Source: Carya illinoinensis (lineage: Eukaryota; Streptophyta; Magnoliopsida; Fagales; Juglandaceae). From it: a DNA stretch of 64,000 nt. A model generated the notes under the pieces. The model ran no database searches. It was not told the origin of the DNA and saw nothing but the letters and a program-made list of their open reading frames with translations. The DNA lies in contig NC_056759.1 of assembly GCF_018687715.1 (NCBI RefSeq), forward strand, positions 3,761,501 to 3,825,500, given 5' to 3'. Both the position numbers and the translations under genes were made by a program. Below, piece after piece: positions 1-11,191 of this stretch. Numbering within the stretch: position 1 is the stretch's first letter; each line of letters opens with the position of its first letter.

Positions 1-54
1 CACATTGATTTCTCCCTCCCCTTTCATTATTTCCGACAGCGTCTATATATAGAT

Positions 55-229
55 AGAGAAATGATATTTGCAGTCGTGGTTATGTAAGCGGCGTGCAATC
101 GCTTTGAAAAAAATGAATTAATATGGGACCCACATGAAAAAAAAAAACTAACTTTTTAATCGTGGACCCCATTCTTTTTCAAAGCGATTGTGTGGCGTTT
201 GCAATTCCAAGACTGTATGTAGCATTACT
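55..229. mobile_element. Mutator-like MITE, copy 1
   Basis: A 175-bp element flanked by a perfect 9-bp direct repeat tatatagat at 46-54 and 230-238, the target-site length of the Mutator superfamily. The two ends form long imperfect inverted repeats that meet in a shared core, caatcgctttgaaaaa on the left and its complement near 170-190 on the right. It has no coding capacity. The same ends recur at 46810-46981, 54809-54975 and around the larger element 50966-52003, so this is one family. Confidence 0.8.
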
Positions 230-239
230 TATATAGATA

Positions 240-1330
240 ACCATAAACTTATATCACATTTCACACACAACAGTTTCTCCCACCATGAAGACCCACGTCT
301 CATGACTTTGCACACACAGTCTCCTGTTAGCCCCTCCCCCCTATAGCATGAAACAATAGACTCACCCACACTGCTTGACTATGAGACAACCGACCACCCC
401 ATGGCACCGCAAGGAAAGTGCACCACGGAGGGCCCACGTCCAGCCGAAAACCACCAGACTAGCCCAACCATTGCACCACAGCCCCTCCCTCCACAGCATT
501 CCACCACCACCTTTTGTTGGAAGCCAAAACCATAGAAACACCCCTCCACAGCCCATGGTTAAACCACTCTAGAAGAGCCCTTGCACTTCCTCACGGTCAC
601 CACCCTAGTGCACGAAAAATCCACACAACCGCTAGCCACTTGAACCACTGCCCACCAGCAACCTCTCGCCCCCTTAGCACCCTGCCACCATCATCAAAAT
701 CCTAGCAACCACCTGTAGCCTCCTCCCCTCAGCCATGTTGCACGGAACAGAAGCCCCCAAGAAGCAAGCTGCTACATTGCGAGAATACCCTTCGGCGTCC
801 TCCATAGGTAGAACCTCCATGTTGTGAGCCCCTTCATTCAGATAAAACCGATGCCACAGCTTGGCCACAGGCCACCCAGTCGCACCACCCAGTCACTGTT
901 GTGCACCCCCACTACCACCCTTTGTAAACCACCACAACAACCCCTATTTCACCACACGAAAACATAGCACTGCCAAGGGAAAACAAGACCCCATGTCCCT
1001 CAATTTCAGCAACCTTTTCTCACTGGAAACAACCACTACCCGTCCTAGGTTCTGCACCAGCCAACCCCCACAGATCAGTTGTGCTACTTCCCATGCCACC
1101 TTACTCCACCGAACGTAAGTCTTTCTCTCCACGTTCTTTCTTTTGCAGCTCTCTCTCTCTCTGCACTTTCTCTCTCCCTTCCACAGTGGTCTGCCACCGC
1201 TCCCAACCACTTGCCGCCACTTGTTGCTTCTCTCGATAAGTCCTCTGCTGCCCTCTACCCACAACAAAGTTGGGTTGTTTTCAAATAAAATGAGAGTGGT
1301 TTGTTTAACTTCCCCCAAAGCTTTAACATA
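240..1330. other. C-rich noncoding, probably repeat-derived stretch
   Basis: Several short open frames exist on both strands, but they are rich in Pro, His, Thr and Ser because the plus strand is very C-rich (ccacc and cccc runs), and none resembles a known family. A CT-rich tract lies near 1146-1180. I see no splice-compatible gene here. The composition contrasts with the AT-rich sequence that follows and looks like the regulatory part of an old retroelement, but I could not find terminal repeats that would prove it. Confidence 0.35.
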
Positions 1331-3310
1331 ACGTAAAGTAAACTTTTTGAGATTAAATTACATTTATGCCCTTTTAGTCACAAACCAAGACAAATGTGTT
1401 TTGAATGGGTAATTTAGGTGGGGCCTGATTTTAAGATGGGCCTCAGTTTGATTACAGAAAATTATTATGTTATTTTAAGTGGGTTTTGTCTCACTTTATA
1501 TTAGTCCAAAAAGTTTTTTTAACAGGAAATAGTTATGGATTTAAATTATATTAGTTGGTATTAAATTTTCTATTTACAATTGAATTCTAGTAGTAAATAG
1601 TAGGTGTTTAGCTTTATTTTTAACGCTCTAAATCGGATCAAGTCTGTTTTTATTATACGAAATTCTGCTGGTTACTTTAATAGATTTTGTTATAATTATG
1701 TTAAGTAAATAATAAACTTGATATGTATTTTACAAGGGCTTAGTCATATTTGAGTAAATATGTTAGTCATGCACTTTATTTTACAAAAATAATTTAGAGT
1801 GTAGTAGTCGGAGAGATTAAGCGGGTATCGACTAATTTCGGAGGTGGTGATATTTTAGGGTTACGAAAATTTTAGATCTTCAGGAAAAATGGGTTATTTT
1901 AGTATCTCAGGCTTAAATATCAAAATGCATGTTTAATTAAGGATTAAAGTAAGTTACGTGTCTATTTTATAGGTGAAGATTGATATTCGTTTGGCACAAT
2001 CGTGAAAAAAATATTCACGGGGTGGGTCTGAAGAGCCCTGCCAAGTTTTCCCGACATCAAAAAAATATTCATTTGGCACATTCGTGGAAAAAAATTTAGA
2101 GAAATTAAAAGATCGAGATTAGCGGGGTTCCTATAGTAGACTTTGCATAAAAGAAATTATTGAAGTTGATTTTATGAATATGTGCATGATATGTTTTGAA
2201 AAAAAATATGAAAACAACCTCAATTATGTCTTCTACATTACTCATGAAACTTTGTATAAGAAGAAAGTATTCTCTATCATGACTAGTGTAGACATGAGCT
2301 TATTTTAGTATTATGTTTCTAAACTGTGAAAAAGAGTGCTTATGAGATCTGAAAAGTTTTGCGTTGATTAAGTGAAGATGTTTTGAATATGCTTTTGAAT
2401 ACATGAAATAACCTAAATTTATTCAATACTTTGTTTTGATATGATGTGGCATCCAAAAACCTTTGGCATGACTTTCTGATTCTGTATCTGTATCTGATTC
2501 TATTATATTTTTTATCCATTCTGTTAAGACCCTGCCACGGGCATAATAGTGGTATACAGCTCAGTCATAGGTATAATAGTGGTATATGGCCCTACCACAA
2601 GTATAATAATGGTATACGGCCCTGTTAAGGGTATAATAGTGGTATATGGCCTTGCCATGAGTATAATAGTGGTAGACAGTCCTGCCACAGGTATAATGGT
2701 GGTTTATAATCCTACCATAGGAATTAAACATGGTCTCTGTCCCAATGTGATGCTCTGATATGATATGAAGGTATGTCTCAAATTGTGATATGCTACAGGA
2801 TTTTTGAATAAGAATGTTTATGAAAGTTTTGCTCTGATATTATGATGACATGTTTTGATTCTGTATTTTGAAAGCAAATGTTCTAATTTTGCATTACGAA
2901 AGTAAATTTTTTGTTTTACATTCTGAACTTTTTAAATGCTCATGTTTACATACTAGTATATGTTCTTTGTTTATTGAGTTGTTGAACCCCTTATCTCCAC
3001 AATATTTTTCAGATAATTTGAATATTTCAATTGAGAATCAAGATTATGGAGCATGGGTGAGATGATTTTAAGCATAGTGGATTAAGCATAGAAGGTTTCT
3101 ATGAGTATTGGCGAATTTTATTAAGTAATTTTGTCGTGTTATGATGACTTGGTATTTTGGGATTACATTGAGGTAGTTTGTTTGAAACAATAATTTTTAT
3201 ATGGCAATGAGAATTTGGAGTCTATAATTATATTGTTGGAATGTGAGTTTAAGTGATAGGGAGTAACTCTCCAACCCATCCGGAACCGGGGCGTTATACC
3301 CACCTAATAT
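1331..3310. other. Noncoding repeat-derived region, possible LTR remnant
   Basis: No credible gene. A partial duplication is seen at about 1985-2095 (cgtttggcaca... repeated), then a 30-bp minisatellite at 2530-2710, and the stretch ends near 3285-3297 with ccggggcgttata, which resembles the GC-rich terminal motif of some plant Ty3/gypsy LTRs. No matching second LTR, primer site or polyprotein frame is visible, so the assignment is weak. If the GPP gene at 3910-5060 is intact, this region lies inside one of its introns. Confidence 0.3.
2530..2710. repeat. 30-bp minisatellite, six to seven units
   Basis: Consecutive diverged units of about 30 bp with the consensus cctgccacaggtataatagt followed by ggtatatgg. 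Because the unit is ten codons long, several frames stay open and give repetitive peptides (GIIVVYG-like), which explains the spurious open frames at 2446-2758. Confidence 0.8.
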
Positions 3311-3909
3311 GGGACTACAGGTATGTTACAGGTTACTTCAAAGGATGGTTTCCAGTAGTTGACACCAAGGGTTAAGACTGTCAATTGGAAACCAACCTGA
3401 AGGGGTCATGCCCAGTCCTACTAGAAAGCTCTTCTAACAAAAAGAACAACTGGTCTCAAGGAAGGATGATCTTGTTGGCCTTTTATAAACAGTGTATCTC
3501 AAAATATGGAATGCAATAAAACCACCTGAAATGCAAGATACTCCCATTGGCTAGGGCCTAGTAGTTGGCTGAGAACAAGTCCTAACTAGTTTTTTCAGAT
3601 AAGTCTGTCTTAAAAAAGGTATGAGAAAAAGTTACCTGCATTATTGTTCTCGCAGTATGCATAGCACATTAATATCCCTAATGATTAACAGGGTCAGACA
3701 ACAGAGTGTTGTTTAGTAATTTCTTGTATTTGTTCGCTAAATGATTGAATCACAAGGGAAATAATGGTAATCTTTCATTAGACTGTGCTCATAAAGGTCT
3801 CGTGCAATATTTTTAGAAAAAAAGTCACAGAAAAGCGAGAGACTCCAAAGTAACATGTAAATGCTTTTCTCTAACCGCTTGAAGATTATTATACTCTAAA
3901 GATTAATAC
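3311..3909. other. Noncoding, probable intron after GPP exon 2
   Basis: Follows the donor of GPP exon 2 on the minus strand. I searched by eye for the next expected GPP exon and saw none here or further left. No other gene signal. Confidence 0.4.
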
Positions 3910-5060
3910 CTGGCATGATCTCGCTACTTGGAAACAACTTCTGCAGCATGGCCTCTCTTTCTACAAGAAAATCCTCAGCAGTAAGAGAATCACTGATCCC
4001 AGTCTCTTCAACAAAGACCCGAGCAGCTTCTATTGCTTTCTTTCCCATCATCTTTGCCTTCAGGGACCAGTCAAAAGATTTATTATATCTAGCAAGTATA
4101 ATTTCCTGAACTTCAGTATAATACTTCTCAGTGTCTGCGGCAATATACAAATCAAATGTCAGTTTCTTAGAAATTTGGCAACAAATATTAGGCACCAACC
4201 CATCGATTCCATTTCAATCATACAAACAACAATGAAAACAACAAAAGATAAATTACTATCGCAAGAATGTCAAACTTCTAGTTCGAGGTTGGCTCTCAAA
4301 TATTAGAGTTTCACTAACATAATAGTTCAAATCATAAGGACAATTTGAAAGAATCTGGTCAATCTCAGCAAACATCCACTGGTGCAAAAGCTCCTTAGGT
4401 GAAAGTCCAATGTCTCTTCTGTAAACGTTAAAGAACGTCACAAAAAGTGGTATACATAATTCTCAATTCAACCATATGATAAGTTTGAGCTATATATGGA
4501 TCTTTTAAATATTCAGGACAAGACAACTCAGGGTAGGACCAAAATGGCAACTAGTCGCCTTATTCACATCGTTAGGATTACAGGCTACAGCAGCTCTGAA
4601 TAAGACCCACAATCTTAAAAATTAACACTATTTATAAGCAACAAACAGTGCCAATAACTACCGGATTTAGGAGAAGACATTTGTGTGAAATGTTAAGGCA
4701 GATTCCGTCCTGCATGAAATTTCACTCATTTGGAATAGAACTAAAAAAGAAGGAAAGAAAAAAAGAAAAAAATATATATATTTGGAAGTCCTACTAATTC
4801 TGGTTGGGCAAACAGAGAACAACCACTCGAATCTAGCTATGTCGGTAAAAAAATATTGGCTCAAACATAGATCTAAAATATGAACTCAACCACTCATAGA
4901 AGAGGGGAAGAAAATTACGAGAGAAAGGTATACAATTTAGAAGGAAGATAGCAATAAAGTATAAAAGTTCGATGAAACTACCGAGAAGGAGACCGTCCAT
5001 GTCGAAGATGACATGAGTGATGGGTCCTTTGCCTGAAACACTTCCTGAGGGATTGGCCAT
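3910..5060 (-). CDS. GPP2: Glycerol-3-phosphatase-like HAD hydrolase, first two exons (partial)
   Basis: Exon 1 runs 5060-4982 and exon 2 4134-3910. They join in phase (G|AC gives Asp) across GT...AG sites to give 101 residues plus one base. The product starts MANPSGSVSGKG and carries the HAD nucleophile motif FDMDG at residues 19-23, followed by TEKYYTEVQ. This fits plant (DL)-glycerol-3-phosphatase, a cytosolic enzyme that dephosphorylates glycerol 3-phosphate and is also described as a 5-amino-6-ribitylamino-uracil phosphate phosphatase-like protein. The usual length is about 240 residues. Exon 2 ends at a good donor (CCAG|GTATTA), but the following exons, with HAD motifs II to IV, are not seen in the next 3.9 kb leftwards. 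Either an intron over 3.9 kb holds repeats and the gene continues beyond the window, or the copy is cut short. The symbol is inferred from similarity and from the XRCC3 neighbour. Confidence 0.8.
4256..4427 (-). other. Unidentified exon-like open frame inside GPP intron 1
   Basis: On the minus strand an acceptor-like tttacag is followed by an open stretch reading KRDIGLSPKELLHQWMF and about 35 further ordinary, non-repetitive residues, ending at a stop at 4256. It looks like protein rather than random frame, but I do not recognise the family and see no clear donor. It may be a captured exon, an alternative terminal exon, or chance. Confidence 0.3.
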
Positions 5061-5164
5061 TGAGCAATGTGTCTGGGTTTATGAGGTTTGCGCAGGGGAT
5101 CGATGGTTTTGGATAAATCTGCTGAATGTTATGCTGTAAACGACCTGGGATTGGAGGATCCGGC

Positions 5165-5600
5165 GAATTTAGGCCTAGTTTGTTTTGTCTTAATTTAATA
5201 TCATTTAAATTTAAATGATAAAAGTTAGAAAGATGAATAAAATATTATTAAAAAATATATATTTTTAATTTTTTTTTAAATTTAAAAATATTAAATTATT
5301 TATTATATTATATATGAAATTTTTTTAAAAAAATGTAATAATTAAATAAGATGAATGAAGATAAAATTTAAATAAAATATTATTAAAATATTAATTTTTA
5401 ATATTATTATTATTTTAATATTTTAAAAAAGTTGAATTGTGAAATATATTTTGTATGAAAATTTTAAAAAAATTTAATCTTATATATTTAAAAAATAATT
5501 TTAATAGTTTATAATAATACAATCTCATATTATGATATTTTATAAAATTTCTTTTTATAATATTTTTATATAAATCAAACATTATTCTTAATATATAAGT
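5165..5600. repeat. AT-rich MITE-like repeat (family with aaatattattaaaa core)
   Basis: Dense AT stretch with the repeated block aataaaatattattaaaa...tttttaatatta, seen also at about 22360-22560, 24475-24665, 36655-36835 and 42630-42960. It lies just upstream of the GPP start codon. Two copies may be stacked here (around 5240 and 5380). Family membership rests on eye alignment. Confidence 0.55.
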
Positions 5601-5782
5601 CAAAGAAAATACTCATAAAAAAAAAATTCAAAAAACCTAAAGGGTTAGAAGGTTTCAGATCGGTGCCCAGCCGAATCTGGGTGGTGCTAGGCCCAATTTA
5701 AGGTCTCTTCGCTTTCTTGTGGCCGCTCTGCGTCTTGCCTCAACATATAAATGAAAATGATAGTTAGACTGATAAGAGTAAG

Positions 5783-6733
5783 TAGGCATGTGCAAAAATG
5801 AGCCTGGCCCGCTCAAACTGAAAGGCCCGACCTTACCAGCCCGATAAAAGTGGGTTAAAATTAGAAGCGGATCATCCAAATATTATAGCAGGCGAAACCG
5901 AACCATTTAAACATACCCGTAGGCTATATCTTCCTTCAGAAAACCTAGACCTCTCTCTCTTTCTCTCTCCCTCCTCGATCACGCCTGCAGAAACCGAGTC
6001 TCTCTCTCTCTCTCCTCGATCACACCTCAAGCAACAGAGTCTCTCTCTCTCTCCTCGATCGTGTCTCCAAGCAACCGAGTACTCCAGGCAAACACTTCAG
6101 CTGCCTGCAGAAACCCTAGCTAGTGGCGTTCTCCATCGCTGTTCTCTGTTGTAGTCTCCATCGGCATTTTCCTTTGCTGTTCACCATCATCGTTCGACCA
6201 AAGCTCCAAGATCAAGTCGATTTGCTGAGGTATGTTCGTTTCTCATGCTCCAAATTTATCTATCAAAACCATGGAGAAGAACCACTGGACTTTTCTTGCT
6301 CCGTATCAATGGCATCATACAACTACTCATTATACAATTATTCGAGAAGCTCACCTGAAATTATCGGCATCTTTGGGGTGAAAAGAAGGGAACCCAAGGG
6401 TGGAGTAGACTCTGAGACATTTTGGGGCTCTGTGCTTGGTGTGCTTTGGGGGTGGTGCCAGTGCCGAGATGGGTGGGAGGGCGAGCATCTTTGTGGGTGT
6501 ACCGGATTGGAGCACAAGCAATACGTAGTTGTGGTAAGGCTGTAGGCGGTGCTCTGCTCTACGTGAGAAAGGGAGAAGCAGGGAGATGAGGAAAAATATA
6601 AATCTAAAAAACTGATAGTTTTACTCCACCCGAACCATTACGGGTCTGGTCGGATTGTTTCTGATGCGTCTGGGTGGCGGGTCACCTTGGGTCGGGCCAA
6701 TATATTGCTTGAGCGGGTCATTGCACAGGCCTA
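5783..6733. mobile_element. Non-autonomous hAT-like element, 951 bp
   Basis: Terminal inverted repeats begin taggcatgtgcaaaaatgag on the left and taggcctgtgcaatgacccg when the right end is complemented. This start (tagg-tgtgcaa) is typical of plant hAT elements. The flanking 8-bp sequences agagtaag (5775-5782) and aaagtaat (6734-6741) agree at six positions, consistent with an aged target duplication. No transposase is present. A 140-codon open frame at 6123-6545 contains a cryptic donor-like aggtatg but matches no family I know. Confidence 0.6.
5945..6080. repeat. Tandem CT-rich repeat, three units of about 43 bp
   Basis: Three successive copies of a (tc)n run followed by ctcgatca and an aagcaaccgag-like tail, inside the hAT-like element. 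Confidence 0.7.
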
Positions 6734-6741
6734 AAAGTAAT

Positions 6742-7431
6742 CGATCAAAGTGATTGATTAAATTTTTATTTTTATTTTTTTAATTTTATTAAATAATTAA
6801 AAAAGTGATTATTAGTGAATTAATATTTTTCTTTTACTTTTTAAAAATGTATAAAAAATGATTGATAATAAAAGGAAAAAAATTAATAAAAAAGTGAATT
6901 TTCATTTGCCGGTCCTTTTTTTGGGTTAAATCTCTCGGTCCGGTATAAAATACTGTTTGGTATGTACGAATTTAAGAACTGTATTTATCAAGCATCTTCA
7001 TTGCTAAACTGGGACAATATAAGCATAGTTAAGTTACAAGATATTTGTGAATTTTTTGTAACTACTTTTTCAACTAAGAGGAATGTCACTCTTCACATTA
7101 AATTTTGTAACTTTCGATTATAATCCACCAGTTAGAGAACTATTAGTGAGCTCAACAAAGTTAAATTTTAGTTAAAGAATAATCAAAGTGTAAAATAAAA
7201 TACTACAATAGGCTCAACAAATGAATAGTAAATTTAACCTTTGGCTATATGGCTAGTCAAATTTATTGAGTGAAAGGGACTAGTCAAAGTTCAAAATCAA
7301 TATTTTAATAGAATAGTGAAAGATTTGTTGAGCCTATTATTTGATGTTGTAAAAAGTGGCTAACTAAAATTTATAAAAGTGAATTTTTTTAGCTAAATTT
7401 TAGCTAAAGTTTGTTGAAACCACTACTACTG
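6742..7431. other. Noncoding AT-rich spacer
   Basis: No gene. The part 7070-7431 has inverted similar motifs (caactaagag on the left, gctaaattttagctaaag on the right) that suggest another small element whose ends I could not fix. Confidence 0.4.
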
Positions 7432-7795
7432 CTCTTAGATAGAGCTGCAAACGAACCGAATCGAGTCGAATTCGAGCAAGAGGTCAAGAGCTCGTTTAGC
7501 ATATATGTCCGCTCGAACTCGAAAAATATTGAAAATTTCTGATCGAGCTCGGCTCGTATAAAATAAATGATAATCGAACTCGACTCGAACTCGAGTACAA
7601 AAAATATACGAATTTATACGAGCTCGAGTAGCTCGACTCGAGCTCGGTTAAAATCTTATTCACAATTTTATTTTATTTTTAATTGATTGAAGCACAAATG
7701 AGATTTTTTTTTTTATAAATAAATGAGATTATTTCTTTTAATCAATTTTAACTAGATATTGATTATTGATTCATTGTCACTTTCCAATACATATG

Positions 7796-8145
7796 AAATA
7801 GAAACCAAAGAACGTGTTCAGATCTGTGTTCACATCTAAAGTCTAAGAAAAAAATCACAAAAAAAAAAATTTCTCGGCAACCAAACACTCAAATGGATTC
7901 AAATAAACTTTCTTTCCCCGTCCTACCAATCGTTTCTCAGCAACCAAACGAGAAAAAAAAAAAATTCTTCGACAGATCTAAAATAGAAACCAAAGAACGT
8001 GTTCAGATCTGTGAACATATGTTCAGATCTAAAGTCTAAGAAAAAAATCAGAAAAAAAAAAATTTCTCGGCAACCAAACACTCAAATCGATTCAAATAAA
8101 CTTTCTTTCCTCGTCCTACCAACCGTTTCTCAGCAACCAAACAAG
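7796..8145. repeat. Direct repeat, two copies of about 160 bp
   Basis: The block starting aaatagaaaccaaagaacgt occurs at 7796-7952 and again at 7981-8145 with few differences, ending ctcagcaaccaaac in both. It lies inside the large hAT-like element and indicates internal duplication after or during its history. Confidence 0.85.
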
Positions 8146-8742
8146 ACCTAATCTCTCTAAGGTCTGCCAAAATATGAAGACGGAACTAAGCACAAAAAAG
8201 AAAATTTTCAAACCATATCAGTGGCCAAAAACAAAATCTTATCCTCTTATGCAATAAAAACCAACAAAGGCTTCATTTTTCACAAACACTGAGAAATTGT
8301 GAGAGAGACTCCAAGAAGACAAGAAAAACCATCGAAACCGTCCCAAATGACGAAAAAAATCCCAACTTTCAACCACAGATCTGAAATCAAAGGACAAAAA
8401 AAAAAAAACAAACAAAAACCAAACAAAACAATATGTAAAAGCAGGAGAAGAAGAGGGGAGTGCACGGCGAAGCAGAAACAGAGAGAGAACGGAAGGGGGA
8501 GTGGGGAAGGAGAAAAAAAGGGCAAAGCAACTAGAGAAAAAATAAACAAACATGTAAACACAAAGGAAAAGAAACAAAGAAAAAAAAATGTAAGAGGAGG
8601 AGGAGAAGGTGGGGAGGGGAAGAAGAAACAGAGGAGAGAAAGTGAGAGAAACAGAGAGAGAGAGAAGGGGGGCGGGGAAGAAAAATCTGGAAGGGAGAGA
8701 GATGTGTTTATGTTGCTTTTATAGTTAGGGTTTTGGTGGTGT

Positions 8743-8838
8743 CAAAACGGCGCCGTTTTGGGTAGGGACGGGGTGGGTTGAACGGGTTTAAACGGCAGCG
8801 TTTTCGTTGTGGCACTTGCTTAAAACGGTCCCGTTTTG
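8743..8838. repeat. Three spaced palindromes of the aaacgg..ccgttt type
   Basis: A perfect 18-bp palindrome caaaacggcgccgttttg is at 8743-8760. Related imperfect versions follow at 8790-8804 (aaacggcagcgtttt) and 8822-8838 (aaaacggtcccgtttt). They sit inside the hAT-like element, downstream of the purine-rich tract. Confidence 0.7.
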
Positions 8839-8850
8839 ATCTAAATTTTT

Positions 8851-9400
8851 TCACTTAATATTTCAATTTTACTATAGTTTTATTAACAATTTAAAATCTG
8901 AAATTACATTAAAAATGTTGTAAAATTTTATTTCTCTTGATTTATATATTGATGATTAATTACAGATTTAATAATAATATTTATAAAAAAATATCATTGC
9001 TCATGTATTATTAGTATATAGTTCGTTTAAATTTTTTCACTTAATGTCTAAATTTTAAATAAAATTTTATTAAAAATTTAAAATCTTTTTTCCTCTTAAA
9101 TTTAAGTTTTAAATTTTTCTACTTAATATATCAATTCTACATAAAATTATATTAAGAATTTAAAACATCAAAAAAATTTTGAAATGTTGTAAAATTTTAT
9201 TTGTTTTAATTCATACATTAATAATTATAATTATTGTAAATTTAATGATAATGTTTATAAAAAAATTTCATTATTTAACTATTAGCATATACTTCATTTA
9301 AATTGTTTCAATTCATATATGAATTTTATATAAAATTATATTAAGAATTAAAAATATAAACAAATAAAATTTAAAATGCTGTTAAATTTTTTTTTTTTAA
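8851..9400. repeat. Degenerate AT-rich tandem array
   Basis: A block containing ttcacttaata...aaaattttatt...aatgttgtaaaattttattt recurs about two to three times with a period near 240 bp (near 8855, 9045-9120 and 9290). Divergence is high, so unit borders are approximate. Confidence 0.55.
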
Positions 9401-10344
9401 TTTAGTTTCAAGTCTAAATTATGCACCGCACTAGCCAAACGTCCAAAGAACGTTGCCTTTACTAGTAATATTAAATATGGCCAAATAATCAAAATATGAT
9501 TAGTTAAGAAAGTGTCGCAATCAATTAGAATTGTTTATTTTTATAAAATTTTTATATTTGACTCAATAATTCTTTTATAAACTAGATAAATTATTATTGT
9601 AAAATAATAAAACATGTTACTTATACATAAACTTAAAATAACAACATATATTATTTTTTATATATATTACTTATACAAAGTATAAAAAATAATATACATA
9701 ACATATAAAATATATATAATAAAATAATAATATATGTAAATATATATATATATATATAAATATTACGAGTATTGTGACGAGTTCAAAACGAGTCGAATCG
9801 AGTTTATACGAATATTGTTCACGAGCCTAAACCGAATCGAGTCGAGATTATACGAGTTTTGCTCGTTTAATATTCGAACCAATATTAATGTTCACGAACA
9901 ACTCATTTATTAAATGAATCGAGTCCGAGTCGAGTTTATACGAGTCGATCTCGAATTGTTCACGAGCGGCTCTGTTCATTTGCAGCCCTACTCTTAGATC
10001 TTTGGCGGTCCTCTCTATGGGTCAGTCAAGGAATATGAACCCTAATCTATGATTTATTATCCTTTTCTTTTTTGTTTTAACCTTTTAAAAAAAAAAAAAA
10101 AACTTTGAGACATCATTGATTAAAAAAATAATACATATACAATCATTTTCACAACTTTTAAATGAGCGACAATTTTGTAAAATAACTTATGAAAATAATA
10201 TTATTTTATACAAATTCTCTCAATTTAAAACATAGTAAATCAATCTTTATATTCTAAAACAAAAGTGTAGCGTTACCGTTTGCAAAGTATTAAATCAATC
10301 TTTATATTCTAAAAGAGTATTGTTATATACACAAAAAAATAATA

Positions 10345-10495
10345 TAAAATAATCTCACAATCTGTCGTAGCTTCATTTGATTTATTAGATTTAATTTATA
10401 ATAAAAATAATTTTACAATATGACGAATTACAATAAACTACATCAATTTATAAGATTATTTTTATATAAATTTTTTGTGATCAAAGTGTTTCACA
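10345..10495. mobile_element. MITE-like repeat, family B
   Basis: Contains the family core, here ttataataaaaataattttacaatatgacgaatta, with flanking tcacaatctg and tcaatttataaga. The same core recurs in at least six other places in the window. Mobility is inferred from the repetition and the near-palindromic layout; no target duplication was established. Confidence 0.5.
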
Positions 10496-10564
10496 TTCTA
10501 AAATAATGAATTTAAGAACTGAAATGTTATATATCGACATGTGGAGAGAAGATGGTAGTGTATA

Positions 10565-11137
10565 TTAGGGGTAAAAGTTTAAATTGAAAAATCGGTCGGG
10601 TCCGATTTGGAACCGGTTTCTACATTATAAAAATAGGTTAAATCTGGTCCGGTTTCGATTATATGCTTTCTAGGACCAGACCAGATCAGATCGGTTTAAA
10701 TATATATATACATACAAATTAAGTTTTTAATATTATATAAAATAATTTTATATTATAATTTATAGCATAAAATCTTAATTAATCTTAAATATGAATATTT
10801 GTAATTTGTTTGATCATATGTTATAAGAGTTATAGCATAATATAGTTAACTTAATATATTAGTATTAATATATGATATTAGTTTTGTATGATACTATGAT
10901 ATAGATTAGTATTCTATTATGATATTAGCATAATATTATAATTTATAGTCGTAACATTATAATATTATGATATATTAATATATAATATAAATTAACACTT
11001 TATTAAAATTAAAAAATCAAATCGAAATCGATAAAATCAATAATATAAGATAACCGAAATCAATTCTTAAAAATACAAAATCCATATAATAGATTCTAAA
11101 AATTATACCTAATCAAAAAATTGGATCGGTTATACCC
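10565..11137. mobile_element. hAT-like MITE, 573 bp
   Basis: A perfect 8-bp duplication agtgtata lies at 10557-10564 and 11138-11145. Ends are short imperfect inverted repeats (ttaggggtaaaag and, complemented, gggtataaccg). The interior is AT-rich and noncoding, with subterminal ggtcgggtccg / aaccgg motifs. Its right end lies about 90 bp upstream of the TATA box of the gene at 11309. Confidence 0.75.
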
Positions 11138-11191
11138 AGTGTATACAAATAACATTCTCCAAGTGAATTACGTTTATGATCAATACGACAC

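Larger units (their letters stand above)
7440..9990. mobile_element. Non-autonomous hAT-like element, 2.55 kb
   Basis: A perfect 8-bp target duplication ctcttaga lies at 7432-7439 and 9991-9998. Ends are imperfect inverted repeats: tagagctgcaaacgaaccga on the left and tagggctgcaaatgaacaga as the complement of the right end, extended by many gagtcga-type subterminal repeats at both sides (7450-7650 and 9770-9970), a usual hAT layout. There is no transposase. The interior holds a 190-bp-spaced direct repeat, three palindromes, and an AT-rich tandem array. The 141-codon Lys/Arg/Glu-rich frame at 8299-8724 comes from a purine-rich tract and is not taken as a gene. Confidence 0.85.

Noticed and set aside
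362..1331. Overlapping open frames of 60-124 codons on both strands
   Set aside because: All are products of C-rich composition (Pro, His, Thr, Ser), overlap each other antisense and show no domain.
2446..2758. Open frames with VVYG repeats
   Set aside because: They are the translation of the 30-bp minisatellite.
8239..8724. Lys/Arg/Glu-rich frame on plus and Phe-rich frames on minus
   Set aside because: A purine-rich tract inside a hAT-like element; low-complexity translation on both strands.
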